Below are positions 48,591 to 57,277 of a DNA stretch of 64,000 nt, piece by piece. The notes beneath the pieces are model-generated. The model was not told the DNA's origin, searched no databases, and saw only the letters and a program-made list of their open reading frames with translations. The translations under genes were made by a program, and so were the position numbers. The stretch comes from Limnobaculum eriocheiris (GTDB lineage Bacteria > Pseudomonadota > Gammaproteobacteria > Enterobacterales > Enterobacteriaceae), in NCBI RefSeq assembly GCF_021010575.1, contig NZ_JAJNAG010000001.1, positions 62,001 through 126,000 of the forward strand. Direction: 5' to 3'. Numbering within the stretch: position 1 is the stretch's first letter; each line of letters starts with the position of its first letter.

Positions 48591-49191
48591 AATTTTAGCT
48601 CCTAATTTAAATAGGGTTTTAGTAATACGAAGGAATAGATAACACTCATTAGGTGTTATTATTTTTTTAAATATTCTGTAATTAATTTGTAAATTCAAAT
48701 TATGGTCTTGTTTTAATCTTCCAATAACGAAAGAAGATAAACAAGGTGTTTTAGACTAATATTCCATTAGTAATATTAATCCATTGTTAAATAATTTTAA
48801 TGTATCTAAAAATGCTCTTATCACTGACTTAAACAAAAAGTTAATGTGATTATTTAATTGTGGTTTTTATTTGCATCTATTTGTTTTTGTTGAATTAAAT
48901 TCTCATATAAATTTAGCTTCAACACTGTTTAGAATAATTAATGTATTAAATTGAGATCGCGATCAATATTTCAATTTATTTGGATTTTTTAGTTAATTTT
49001 TAGGTGGTAGTTTCAATTCAGGTAGCAAGGATATATTTGAATGAAAATTGAGCTGAGATGATTTATCTTTTATATATCGAATGAATTTATAACCCGTTCA
49101 ATTATCTATTTCATTAATTCTCTATTTCTTAATTTGTAGTGAAAAATAAAGAAATATATCCGGAAATATTCTTTCTAAGGAGTAAATAATA
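48591..49191. promoter_or_regulatory. AT-rich divergent control region of the lyase and MetC-type operons
   Basis: About 600 bases, among the most AT-rich of the window, with no gene recognised. It contains the ten-base palindrome GATCGCGATC (48955-48964). Divergent promoters for the lyase operon (minus) and the metC-type/dcuC-type operon (plus) must lie here. CTAAGGAG precedes the plus-strand start at 49192. No dedicated regulator gene is adjacent apart from lrhA. Confidence 0.45.
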
Positions 49192-50364
49192 ATGACTCAA
49201 ACGCGCAAAACTCGTCTTATTCATGGTGGCAGAGGACCAGCACGGGACATTGGTCCGGTAAATCCGCCGGTAATGCGGGCCAGCACCATTCTTTTTGATT
49301 CAATCACTACCTGGCGTGATGCCCGTAAACGCAGAGAAACTGAGCGTTTACTGAGCTACGGTGCCCGGGGTACTGAAACCGCCTTCGCATTAGAACAATT
49401 AATTACTGAACTGGAAGGTGGTTATCGTGCCCAGCTATTCCCTACCGGGTTGGCCGCTATTGCTGTCACTATCATGGGCTATGCCCGGGCCGGAGGCCAC
49501 GTACTCTTTGCTGACTCGGTGTATGAGCCGGTGCGTAAAATCTGTAGCCACTTATTAAAGCCAAACAATATTAGCTACGACTTCTTTAAAACTGATGGCA
49601 GCGATTTTGAAGCCAAACTTCGTCCGGAAACTCAACTGGTATTCGCTGAATCACCGGGTTCACTGCTGTATGAGATGTTGGATCTGCCTGAAATCTGCCG
49701 TATTGCTCATGAGCGCAATATACCGGTAGCCGTAGATAACACCTGGGGTTCTGGCTGGTTATATAACCCGCTGGAACTGGGGGCCGACGTTTCGGTAATT
49801 GCTGCAACCAAGTATCTGTGCGGTCACTCCGACGTGATGATGGGTATTGTTGTCGCCAACGAACAGGCATGGAATCAAATCGGCGAACTGCCGGAAGCGC
49901 TGGGTCAGGTAAGCAGCCCGGATGATGTCTCTCTGGTTCTGAGGGGAATGAGAACGCTGTCTACCCGTCTGGCGGTACATGGTCAAAACGCGATGACCGT
50001 AGCCAAGTGGTTACAGCAGCGTCCGGAAGTGAAAAAAGTCTATTTTCCGGGTCTGGAAGACCATCCTCGCCACGATCTCTATCAACGCGACTGTAAAGGA
50101 TTAAATGGCCTGCTAACCATTGAGCTACACCCTCAATACACCCTGGCTCAGGCTGAAGCCTTTATTGATGCGCTGGATCTGTTTGGCATTGGTGCTTCAT
50201 GGGGTGGCTATGAAAGTCTGGTGTTGCCGGCCAACGTTAAAGGGGCACGCAGCGCAACGGACTGGAGCCAACACGGGCAATTCATTCGCTTCCATATCGG
50301 TCTGGAAGAGGTGAGTGACTTGCTGGCGGATTTAGAACAGGGAATTCAGGCGCTGAAAGTCTGA
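49192..50364 (+). CDS. Cystathionine beta-lyase-type PLP enzyme (MetC family)
   Basis: 390 residues, E. coli MetC 395. Cys/Met-metabolism PLP family: LSYGARGTET (Tyr56 contacts the neighbouring subunit's PLP), FPTGLAAIAVTI, AVDNTWGSG (Asp182) and the PLP-lysine Lys207 in ATKYLCGHSD, then SWGGYESLVLP and RFHIGLEEVSDLLADLEQG. Beta-lyases split C-S bonds of cystathionine-like thioethers to pyruvate, ammonia and a thiol. It could be the methionine-pathway MetC, but its place in a divergent cluster with a succinyl-type lyase and a C4-dicarboxylate carrier suggests another thioether as substrate. dcuC-type gene follows at 78 bases. Confidence 0.88.
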   Translation: MTQTRKTRLIHGGRGPARDIGPVNPPVMRASTILFDSITTWRDARKRRETERLLSYGARGTETAFALEQLITELEGGYRAQLFPTGLAAIAVTIMGYARAGGHVLFADSVYEPVRKICSHLLKPNNISYDFFKTDGSDFEAKLRPETQLVFAESPGSLLYEMLDLPEICRIAHERNIPVAVDNTWGSGWLYNPLELGADVSVIAATKYLCGHSDVMMGIVVANEQAWNQIGELPEALGQVSSPDDVSLVLRGMRTLSTRLAVHGQNAMTVAKWLQQRPEVKKVYFPGLEDHPRHDLYQRDCKGLNGLLTIELHPQYTLAQAEAFIDALDLFGIGASWGGYESLVLPANVKGARSATDWSQHGQFIRFHIGLEEVSDLLADLEQGIQALKV

Positions 50365-50441
50365 TGTTATCCGACGGGCGAGTCGTGGAGTCATCGCCTG
50401 CCGGAACCTGACTGTTCAGACCATTTTAATGAGGAAAAATT

Positions 50442-51809
50442 ATGCTTGGCGTTATTCTTGCCTTATTGGTGACGGTGCTGGTGATTTATATGCTGGCGAA
50501 GGGGTACAAGCCACAACCGGTTCTGTTGCTGGGTGGTTTATTGTTGATGGGGTTAACGGTCGCTTTTGATATCGGGCCCTTATTACCGGAAAAGACCACC
50601 ACTAACTTTGAGTTTTTTGACATCTTTAAGGTCTTTAGCAATTTATTAAGTTCAAGGCTTGCAGGATTGGGCCTGACCCTGATGGCGATTGCCGGTTTCT
50701 CGCGCTATATGGACCATGTGGGTGCCAGTAAAGCGCTGTTTGCGGTGTTTGAGCGCCCGTTAAAAGCGGTGCGTTCTCCTTATATTCTATTAGTGGTTTC
50801 CTTTCTGGTGACTCAGGTTCTGGTTATCTTTATTCCAAGCCATGCCGGGCTGGGAATGCTATTAATGGTGACCATGTATCCTATTCTGATTCGTACCGGC
50901 GTTAGTCCTCTGTCGGCGCTGGCGGTGATTGGTACTTGTCAGTTTATTGACCACGGCCCAGGCTCCGGTAACGTTATCATGGCGGCGAAAACGGCAGGGC
51001 TCGATCCGGCGGTTTACTTTGTCCACCATCAGTTACCGGTGACCATTCCGATTATTCTGGCGGTAGCGGTTACCCACTTTATTGCACAGCGCTGGTGGGA
51101 TAAACGTGAAGGCTACGTATTTAATCAGGAAACGATGGACAATATTGACCATAACGATCACAGCCGTCCGCCACTCATCTATGCACTCTTACCGGTGGTA
51201 CCTTTAGTTCTGATCATTGGTTTTAGCCCGATTTTCCATTCCAGCATTAAGATGGATGTCACCACGGCGATGATTATCAGTACCATTGTGGCGCTGGTGT
51301 TTGAGTACTTCAGATTGAAGAGTGCCAAAGCGGTGATGGACAGTTTTATGCTGTTCTTCGAGGGAATGGGTAAACAGTTTGTTCTGGTGGTTTCACTGAT
51401 TGTATGTGGTGAAGTTTTTGCTAACGGTTTACTGAAAGTGGGCGCGGTAGATACGCTGATTACGGCGGCGCAGAATGCGGGCTTCGGCGTAGGGGCAATG
51501 ATCATCGTCATGAGCTTTATTCTGGCGCTGGCGGCATTCCTGATGGGTTCCGGTAATGCGGCATTCTTCTCTTTTGCAGCCTTAACGCCAAAAATTGCGG
51601 CCTTCCTGAAAGTGGACGTAGTAACACTGATCCTGCCAATGCAAATTATGACCAGCTTTGGACGAACGGTATCACCCATTACCGCCGCCATTGTGGCTAT
51701 CGCTGGTATTGCCAACGTTTCCCCATTCCAGGTGGTAAAACGTACCGCAATTCCTATGGCGGTGGCGGCCATTGTGAACCTGGTGATGACCTTTATTTAC
51801 CTCGGGTAA
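50442..51809 (+). CDS. dcuC: C4-dicarboxylate carrier, DcuC family
   Basis: 455 residues, E. coli DcuC 461, with about twelve hydrophobic segments. Shared features: RLAGLGLTLMAIAGFSRYMDHVGASKAL, SPYILLVVSFLVTQ, GLGMLLMVTMYPILIRTGVSPLSALA, MGSGNAAFFSF and FGRTVSPITAAIVAIAGIANVSPFQVVKRTAIP. DcuC carriers move fumarate, succinate and aspartate, mainly as succinate efflux in E. coli fermentation. GAGGAAAAATT precedes the ATG. Probably co-transcribed with the MetC-type gene, and a fit for handling the fumarate or substrate of the neighbouring lyase. Confidence 0.88.
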   Translation: MLGVILALLVTVLVIYMLAKGYKPQPVLLLGGLLLMGLTVAFDIGPLLPEKTTTNFEFFDIFKVFSNLLSSRLAGLGLTLMAIAGFSRYMDHVGASKALFAVFERPLKAVRSPYILLVVSFLVTQVLVIFIPSHAGLGMLLMVTMYPILIRTGVSPLSALAVIGTCQFIDHGPGSGNVIMAAKTAGLDPAVYFVHHQLPVTIPIILAVAVTHFIAQRWWDKREGYVFNQETMDNIDHNDHSRPPLIYALLPVVPLVLIIGFSPIFHSSIKMDVTTAMIISTIVALVFEYFRLKSAKAVMDSFMLFFEGMGKQFVLVVSLIVCGEVFANGLLKVGAVDTLITAAQNAGFGVGAMIIVMSFILALAAFLMGSGNAAFFSFAALTPKIAAFLKVDVVTLILPMQIMTSFGRTVSPITAAIVAIAGIANVSPFQVVKRTAIPMAVAAIVNLVMTFIYLG

Positions 51810-51839
51810 CTATTTCAACCGATGTTACAAACTTGTGTT

Positions 51840-51866
51840 AAAGGCGACTTATTAGTCGCCTTTTTC
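51840..51866 (+). terminator. Rho-independent terminator after the dcuC-type gene
   Basis: AAAGGCGACT (51840-51849) and AGTCGCCTTT (51854-51863) form a perfect ten-base stem with a TATT loop, followed by TTTCG. Confidence 0.88.
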
Positions 51867-52342
51867 GTTTTCAGGAAAAAGTCTTTCTTAATCGCCTTAT
51901 TGGCTATACGAATATCTGGCTGAAAGCTATGCTTACCAAAGGCCGTGTGGCGAAAAGAAGCAACACTAATATTTCCAGGATGTACCAGAAATGTTTCATG
52001 ATGTGGGAATGTCAAAGAAAAACTTCTGTTACAACGGTGGTAAAAATATCTATTTCTGTCAGAATAGCCGCTTGATTGAGTTCAGTTATTTTTATGCTGA
52101 CTCGATTTAGTTAGATCGAGCAGTTTTATCTCTGTTTTGTGATTTGTATTAGTAAATGTTTGGTTGATGTTGACAAATTGTTGTAAAAAAGAGTAAAACT
52201 CCACGTTAATCATTGCGTAAGACAATGAAGCCCAACCAAGGCGCAGGCGTTTTATTTTTCCTTTTAATTGTCGTAGTCATCGGATTGGCTCTCCTGAGAA
52301 CAAGCCGGTAAATACTATTTTTTCTAAGAGTAGTAAGAGCAT
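51867..52342 (+). promoter_or_regulatory. nuo operon promoter and leader
   Basis: 476 bases without a gene. TTGACA at 52170-52175 and TAAAAC at 52194-52199 (18-base spacer) make a candidate sigma-70 promoter about 145 bases before nuoA. A leader of this size is like that of E. coli nuo, which is controlled by NarL, ArcA and others there; I cannot assign those sites here. AAGAGTAGTAAGAG precedes the nuoA ATG. Confidence 0.5.
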
Positions 52343-52774
52343 ATGCCTACAAGCACTGAAGTTTTCGCCCATAACTGGGCTTTTGCCGTATTTATTGTTA
52401 TTGCGTTGGGGCTGTGTGCCTTCATGCTTACCGCCGCCTATTTCCTGGGGGGGCGTGCCAGAGCAAGAACCAAAAATACGCCATATGAATCAGGTATCGA
52501 TGCCGTAGGGTCCGCACGTTTGCGCCTCTCTGCTAAATTCTATCTGGTTGCCATGTTCTTCGTTATCTTCGATGTTGAAGCCCTTTATCTGTTTGCCTGG
52601 TCTGTTTCTGTTCGTGAAAGCGGCTGGATAGGTTTCATCGAAGCAGCCATTTTCATTTTTGTTCTTTTGGCCGGATTGTTTTATCTGGTGCGCATCGGTG
52701 CATTGGACTGGACGCCACAGCGTTCCAAACGGCAGCTTAAGAACAGCGCAAAAATTCCCAGTAACTTGCAGTAA
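52343..52774 (+). CDS. nuoA: NADH-quinone oxidoreductase subunit A
   Basis: 143 residues, E. coli 147. Three membrane segments with the conserved loop [43 protein letters not shown]. Membrane-arm subunit of complex I next to the quinone site. First of the nuo operon, co-directional with all following genes. Confidence 0.97.
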   Translation: MPTSTEVFAHNWAFAVFIVIALGLCAFMLTAAYFLGGRARARTKNTPYESGIDAVGSARLRLSAKFYLVAMFFVIFDVEALYLFAWSVSVRESGWIGFIEAAIFIFVLLAGLFYLVRIGALDWTPQRSKRQLKNSAKIPSNLQ

Positions 52775-52789
52775 CAGCGAGGCTTGAAG

Positions 52790-53464
52790 ATGAAATATAC
52801 GCTCACTCGCGTAGATCTCGACGGTGAAAACGATCGTTATCCTCTACAAAAACAGGAAATTGTCACCGATCCCCTGGAACAGGATGCTCAAAAAGGCATC
52901 TTTATGGGCAAGCTCGATACTGCCCTGAACGATGTCGTTAACTGGGGGCGTAAAAACTCGCTCTGGCCTTTTAACTTCGGTCTGTCCTGTTGCTACGTTG
53001 AAATGGTGACCTCGTTTACCGCGGTTCATGACGTTTCTCGCTTTGGTGCGGAAGTACTGCGTGCTTCTCCGCGTCAGGCCGACTTTATGGTGGTTGCCGG
53101 AACCTGTTTCGTCAAAATGGCGCCGGTTATTCAGCGTCTGTACGATCAGATGCTGGAACCTAAATGGGTTATCTCGATGGGTGCGTGTGCCAACTCTGGC
53201 GGCATGTATGACATCTATTCCGTAGTACAAGGCGTTGATAAATTTATACCGGTTGATGTGTATATTCCCGGTTGTCCGCCGCGTCCGGAAGCCTACATGC
53301 AGGCACTCCTGTTATTACGTGATTCTATCGGTCAGGAACGTCGTCCGCTCTCTTGGGTGGTTGGCGAGCAGGGCGTGTATCGCAAAGAGATGCAGTCAGA
53401 AAAAGAACGCAAGCGCGCTGAGCGCATTGCCGTCACGAATCTGCGCACCCCTGACGAAATTTAA
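52790..53464 (+). CDS. nuoB: NADH-quinone oxidoreductase subunit B
   Basis: 224 residues from the ATG at 52790, preceded by GAGGC; a TTG two codons upstream is less likely. Carries the N2 [4Fe-4S] cluster: adjacent cysteines in GLSCCYVEM, then [12 protein letters not shown] and [11 protein letters not shown]2 is the last cluster before quinone. A few residues longer than E. coli NuoB (220). Confidence 0.97.
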   Translation: MKYTLTRVDLDGENDRYPLQKQEIVTDPLEQDAQKGIFMGKLDTALNDVVNWGRKNSLWPFNFGLSCCYVEMVTSFTAVHDVSRFGAEVLRASPRQADFMVVAGTCFVKMAPVIQRLYDQMLEPKWVISMGACANSGGMYDIYSVVQGVDKFIPVDVYIPGCPPRPEAYMQALLLLRDSIGQERRPLSWVVGEQGVYRKEMQSEKERKRAERIAVTNLRTPDEI

Positions 53465-53476
53465 CTTTAGCCAAAG

Positions 53477-53502
53477 CACCTGCCCGTTAATGCGGGTGTT
53501 TT
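53477..53502 (+). terminator. Terminator-like hairpin between nuoB and nuoCD
   Basis: CACCTGC (53477-53483) and GCGGGTG (53492-53498, one T-G wobble) form a seven-base stem followed by TTTT. Inside an operon it would act as an attenuator or protect the nuoAB message, more than as a full stop. Confidence 0.45.
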
Positions 53503-53544
53503 AGCAACAGAATATTATTTGAGTAATGAGCGGCGAAAACAACT

Positions 53545-55341
53545 ATGACAGAACCGATGACGCAGGCGAGCGACCAACCCGCCTGGCAAACACGGGATCA
53601 TCTCGATGATCCGGTAATAGGTGAACTGCACAACCGTTTTGGGCCAGACGCCTTTACCGTTCAGCCTACCCGTACTGGCGTGCCGGTGGTGTGGGTTAAA
53701 CGTGAGCAGCTTCTGGAGGTAATGACCTTCTTACGTAAGCAACCCAAGCCTTATGTCATGCTATTTGATTTGCATGGTATGGATGAACGTTTACGTACTC
53801 ACCGCAACGGTTTACCGGCTGCGGATTTTTCCGTTTTCTACCACCTGATTTCTGTTGAGCGTAATAAAGACATTATGCTGAAAGTCGCTCTGGTGGAGAA
53901 CGACCTGCATGTGCCGACCGTGACCGGCATTTTCCCTAACGCCAATTGGTATGAGCGTGAAACCTGGGAAATGTTTGGTATCACTATCGATGGTCACCCA
54001 AACCTGCGTCGTATTATGATGCCGGACACCTGGGAAGGGCATCCGCTGCGTAAAGATTACCCGGCACGTGCGACAGAATTCGATCCTTTTGTCTTAACCA
54101 AAGCGAAAGAAGATCTGGAGATGGAGTCACTGACCTTCAAACCTGAGCAATGGGGTATGAAGCGTGGAACCAAAAATGAGGACTTTATGTTCCTCAACCT
54201 GGGTCCTAACCATCCATCTTCTCACGGTGCATTCCGTATCATTATGCAGTTGGACGGTGAAGAGATTGTCGATTGCGTACCGGATATCGGTTACCACCAC
54301 CGCGGTGCAGAAAAAATGGGCGAGCGCCAGTCATGGCACAGCTACATTCCTTTTACCGACCGTATTGAATACCTGGGTGGTTGTATCAATGAAATGCCTT
54401 ATGTACTGGCGGTTGAGAAGCTGGCAGGCATTGAGGTTCCGGACAAGGTGAAAACCATCCGGGTGATGCTGTCTGAGCTGTTCCGTATTAACAGTCACCT
54501 GTTGTATATCTCTACCTATATTCAGGACGTTGGTGCGATGACACCAGTGTTCTACGCCTTTAGTGACCGTGCCCGTATTTATGACATCGTTGAAGCTATT
54601 ACCGGTTTCCGTATGCACCCGGCCTGGTTCCGTATTGGCGGTGTGGCTCACGACCTGCCAAAAGGTTGGGAGAAGCTGCTAAAAGAGTTCCTCGACTGGA
54701 TGCCGAAGCGTCTTGACTCTTATGTTAAAGCTGCGCTGCAAAACACCATTCTGAAAGGCCGTACCGTTGGTGTGGCTCAGTACAGTGCAGAAGAAGCGCT
54801 GGCCTGGGGTGTTACCGGTGCCGGATTGCGCGCAACGGGTATCGACTTTGATGTGCGTAAAGCGCGTCCATACTCTGGCTATGAAAACTTCGAGTTTGAA
54901 GTGCCCATCAGCTATAACGGCGACTGTTATGACCGTGTGATGCTGAAAGTGGAAGAGCTACGCCAGAGCCTGCGGATTCTGGAGCAGTGTATGAATAACA
55001 TGCCTGAAGGGCCGTTTAAAGCAGACCATCCACTGACTACGCCTCCACCGAAAGAGCGTTCATTGCAGCATATCGAAACCCTGATTACTCACTTCCTGCA
55101 AGTGTCCTGGGGTCCGGTAATGCCAGCGAACGAATCGTTCAGCATGGTGGAAGCCACCAAAGGGATCAATAGCTACTATCTGACCAGCGACGGCGGCACC
55201 ATGAGCTACCGTACCCGGGTTCGTACGCCGAGCTATGCGCATCTGCAGCAGATCCCGTCCGTCATTCGTGGCTGCCTGGTATCAGACTTAATTGTCTATC
55301 TGGGTAGTATTGATTTTGTTATGTCAGACGTGGATCGCTAG
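53545..55341 (+). CDS. nuoC: NADH-quinone oxidoreductase fused subunit C/D
   Basis: 598 residues, the gamma-proteobacterial C-D fusion. The N-terminal NuoC part (about 1-185, with [39 protein letters not shown]) is joined to the NuoD part ([44 protein letters not shown], ending [13 protein letters not shown]). NuoD lines the quinone-binding cavity. Nearly collinear with E. coli. Confidence 0.98.
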   Translation: MTEPMTQASDQPAWQTRDHLDDPVIGELHNRFGPDAFTVQPTRTGVPVVWVKREQLLEVMTFLRKQPKPYVMLFDLHGMDERLRTHRNGLPAADFSVFYHLISVERNKDIMLKVALVENDLHVPTVTGIFPNANWYERETWEMFGITIDGHPNLRRIMMPDTWEGHPLRKDYPARATEFDPFVLTKAKEDLEMESLTFKPEQWGMKRGTKNEDFMFLNLGPNHPSSHGAFRIIMQLDGEEIVDCVPDIGYHHRGAEKMGERQSWHSYIPFTDRIEYLGGCINEMPYVLAVEKLAGIEVPDKVKTIRVMLSELFRINSHLLYISTYIQDVGAMTPVFYAFSDRARIYDIVEAITGFRMHPAWFRIGGVAHDLPKGWEKLLKEFLDWMPKRLDSYVKAALQNTILKGRTVGVAQYSAEEALAWGVTGAGLRATGIDFDVRKARPYSGYENFEFEVPISYNGDCYDRVMLKVEELRQSLRILEQCMNNMPEGPFKADHPLTTPPPKERSLQHIETLITHFLQVSWGPVMPANESFSMVEATKGINSYYLTSDGGTMSYRTRVRTPSYAHLQQIPSVIRGCLVSDLIVYLGSIDFVMSDVDR

Positions 55342-55343
55342 TT

Positions 55344-55829
55344 ATGACCGATAAAGAAATTTTCACGCTGAGTGCGGAAGAGCTCGAAGCCATTGAGCAC
55401 GAGAAACACCATTACGAAGATCCGCGCGCGGCATCGATTGAAGCACTGAAGCTGGTGCAGAAGAAACGCGGCTGGGTTCCTGATGGTGCCATTGGGGCAA
55501 TTGCTGATGTATTAGGCATTCCTGCCAGTGACGTAGAGGGTGTGGCCACCTTTTACAGCCAGATTTATCGTCGCCCGGTTGGCCGTCATGTGATTCGCTA
55601 CTGCGACAGCGTAGTGTGTTATATCAATGGCTATCAGGGGATTCAGGCAGCGCTTGAGAGAAAGCTGGATATCAAGCCGGGCCAAACCACCTTTGATGGA
55701 CGTTTCACCCTGTTGCCAACCTGCTGTTTAGGTAACTGTGACAAAGGGCCAAGTATGATGATCGATGAGGACACTCACGAACATCTGAAACCGGAAGATA
55801 TTGAGAAACTACTGGAGCAATATCAATGA
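55344..55829 (+). CDS. nuoE: NADH-quinone oxidoreductase subunit E
   Basis: 161 residues, E. coli 166. Thioredoxin-like [2Fe-2S] protein (cluster N1a): the ligand cysteines are in RYCDSVVCY and [12 protein letters not shown]. Two bases separate it from nuoC and its stop overlaps the nuoF start by four bases (ATGA), indicating coupled translation. Confidence 0.97.
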   Translation: MTDKEIFTLSAEELEAIEHEKHHYEDPRAASIEALKLVQKKRGWVPDGAIGAIADVLGIPASDVEGVATFYSQIYRRPVGRHVIRYCDSVVCYINGYQGIQAALERKLDIKPGQTTFDGRFTLLPTCCLGNCDKGPSMMIDEDTHEHLKPEDIEKLLEQYQ

Positions 55830-57193
55830 GCGGGCCAACATTTTTAGGTACTCAACGTATCCTGACAGAAGAGCAACATCCTCTGACCTGGCGCCTGCGA
55901 GCTAACCAGCAGCCGGTATGGTTTGATGAGTACCGTAGCAAAAGCGGTTATGTCGGTGCGGAAAAAGCCCTGAAGGGAATGGCGCCGGATGATGTGGTTT
56001 CTACCGTCAAAGACTCAGGCTTAAGCGGTCGCGGCGGCGCAGGTTTCTCCACGGGTCTTAAGTGGAGCCTGATGCCGAAAGACGAAAGCATGAATGTCCG
56101 TTATATCCTGTGTAACGCAGATGAGATGGAACCGGGCACTTATAAAGACCGTCTGCTGATGGAGCAACTGCCTCACCTGCTGGTTGAAGGTATGCTGATT
56201 GGCGGTTTTGCGCTGAAAGCCTATCGCGGTTATATCTTCCTGCGTGGTGAATATATTGAAGCAGCCGACCATCTGCGTCGTGCCATTGAAGAGGCTAAAA
56301 AGGCCGGCTTCCTGGGTAAGAACATTTTAGGCAGTGGATTTGATTTCGAACTGTTTGTTCATACCGGTGCAGGGCGTTATATCTGCGGTGAAGAAACTGC
56401 ATTGATTAACTCGCTGGAAGGCCGTCGTGCTAACCCTCGCTCCAAGCCACCATTCCCGGCCACTTCCGGTGCATGGGGTAAACCAACTTGCGTAAATAAC
56501 GTAGAAACCCTGTGTAACGTGCCTTCTATTGTTCAGCATGGCCCTGAGTGGTATCGCGGGCTGTCTGCCGGCAAGAGCCAGGATGCGGGAACTAAACTGA
56601 TGGGCTTCTCTGGTCGGGTGAAGAATCCGGGCCTGTGGGAGTTACCTTTCGGGATTACCGCGCGTGAACTGCTGGAAGATTATGCTGGCGGTATGCAGGA
56701 TGGTTTGAAGCTAAAAGCCTGGCAGCCGGGTGGAGCAGGAACCGATTTCCTCACTGATGCACATCTCGATTTACCAATGGACTTTGCCAATATTGCAAAA
56801 GCCGGTAGCCGTTTAGGTACCGCGTTGGCGATGGCCGTTGATGACAAAATTAGTATGGTTGGATTGACTCGCAATCTCGAAGAGTTCTTCGCGCGCGAAT
56901 CCTGCGGCTGGTGTACGCCATGCCGTGACGGTTTACCGTGGAGCGTGAAAATTCTGACCGCACTGGAAAAGGGCGAAGGCCAGCCGGGTGATGTTGAAAC
57001 CCTTGAGCAGCTGTGTCGTTTCCTGTCGCCGGGCCACACTTTCTGCGCACTGGCACCGGGAGCGGTTGAGCCGTTACAAAGTGCGATTAAGTATTTCCGT
57101 GAAGAGTTTGAAGCGGGTATTAAGGTGAAAACCTTTAATAACCTGAATCCAATCGCCGGGATCCAGCCAAACCTGTTGAAGCAGCGTTGGTAA
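55826..57193 (+). CDS. nuoF: NADH-quinone oxidoreductase subunit F
   Basis: 455 residues, E. coli 445. FMN and NADH site: glycine-rich [17 protein letters not shown] and [27 protein letters not shown]. The N3 [4Fe-4S] cluster cysteines are in [12 protein letters not shown] and, distally, [11 protein letters not shown]. It accepts electrons from NADH at the tip of the peripheral arm. Slightly extended C-terminus. Confidence 0.98.
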   Translation: MSGPTFLGTQRILTEEQHPLTWRLRANQQPVWFDEYRSKSGYVGAEKALKGMAPDDVVSTVKDSGLSGRGGAGFSTGLKWSLMPKDESMNVRYILCNADEMEPGTYKDRLLMEQLPHLLVEGMLIGGFALKAYRGYIFLRGEYIEAADHLRRAIEEAKKAGFLGKNILGSGFDFELFVHTGAGRYICGEETALINSLEGRRANPRSKPPFPATSGAWGKPTCVNNVETLCNVPSIVQHGPEWYRGLSAGKSQDAGTKLMGFSGRVKNPGLWELPFGITARELLEDYAGGMQDGLKLKAWQPGGAGTDFLTDAHLDLPMDFANIAKAGSRLGTALAMAVDDKISMVGLTRNLEEFFARESCGWCTPCRDGLPWSVKILTALEKGEGQPGDVETLEQLCRFLSPGHTFCALAPGAVEPLQSAIKYFREEFEAGIKVKTFNNLNPIAGIQPNLLKQRW

Positions 57194-57251
57194 GCGTCAT
57201 TGATATATAAAGAAACGACGACGATCCGGGAACGAATTTTTTAAGTTATAT

Positions 57252-57267
57252 GCCCGCTGTTGCGGGC
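57252..57267 (+). other. Small hairpin just before nuoG
   Basis: GCCCGC (57252-57257) and GCGGGC (57262-57267) pair around TGTT, immediately ahead of the AGGAAG ribosome-binding site of nuoG. It could influence nuoG translation or message stability; no T run follows. Confidence 0.5.
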
Positions 57268-57277
57268 TACAGGAAGC

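Noticed and set aside
48591-48698. 36-residue N-terminal extension of the PcaB-like lyase
   Set aside because: AT-rich, without family similarity, while the ATG at 48590 has a clear GGAG site.
48955-48964. Palindrome around 48951-48966 as an FNR site
   Set aside because: TTGA and TCAA are eight bases apart, not six, so it does not fit the FNR consensus.
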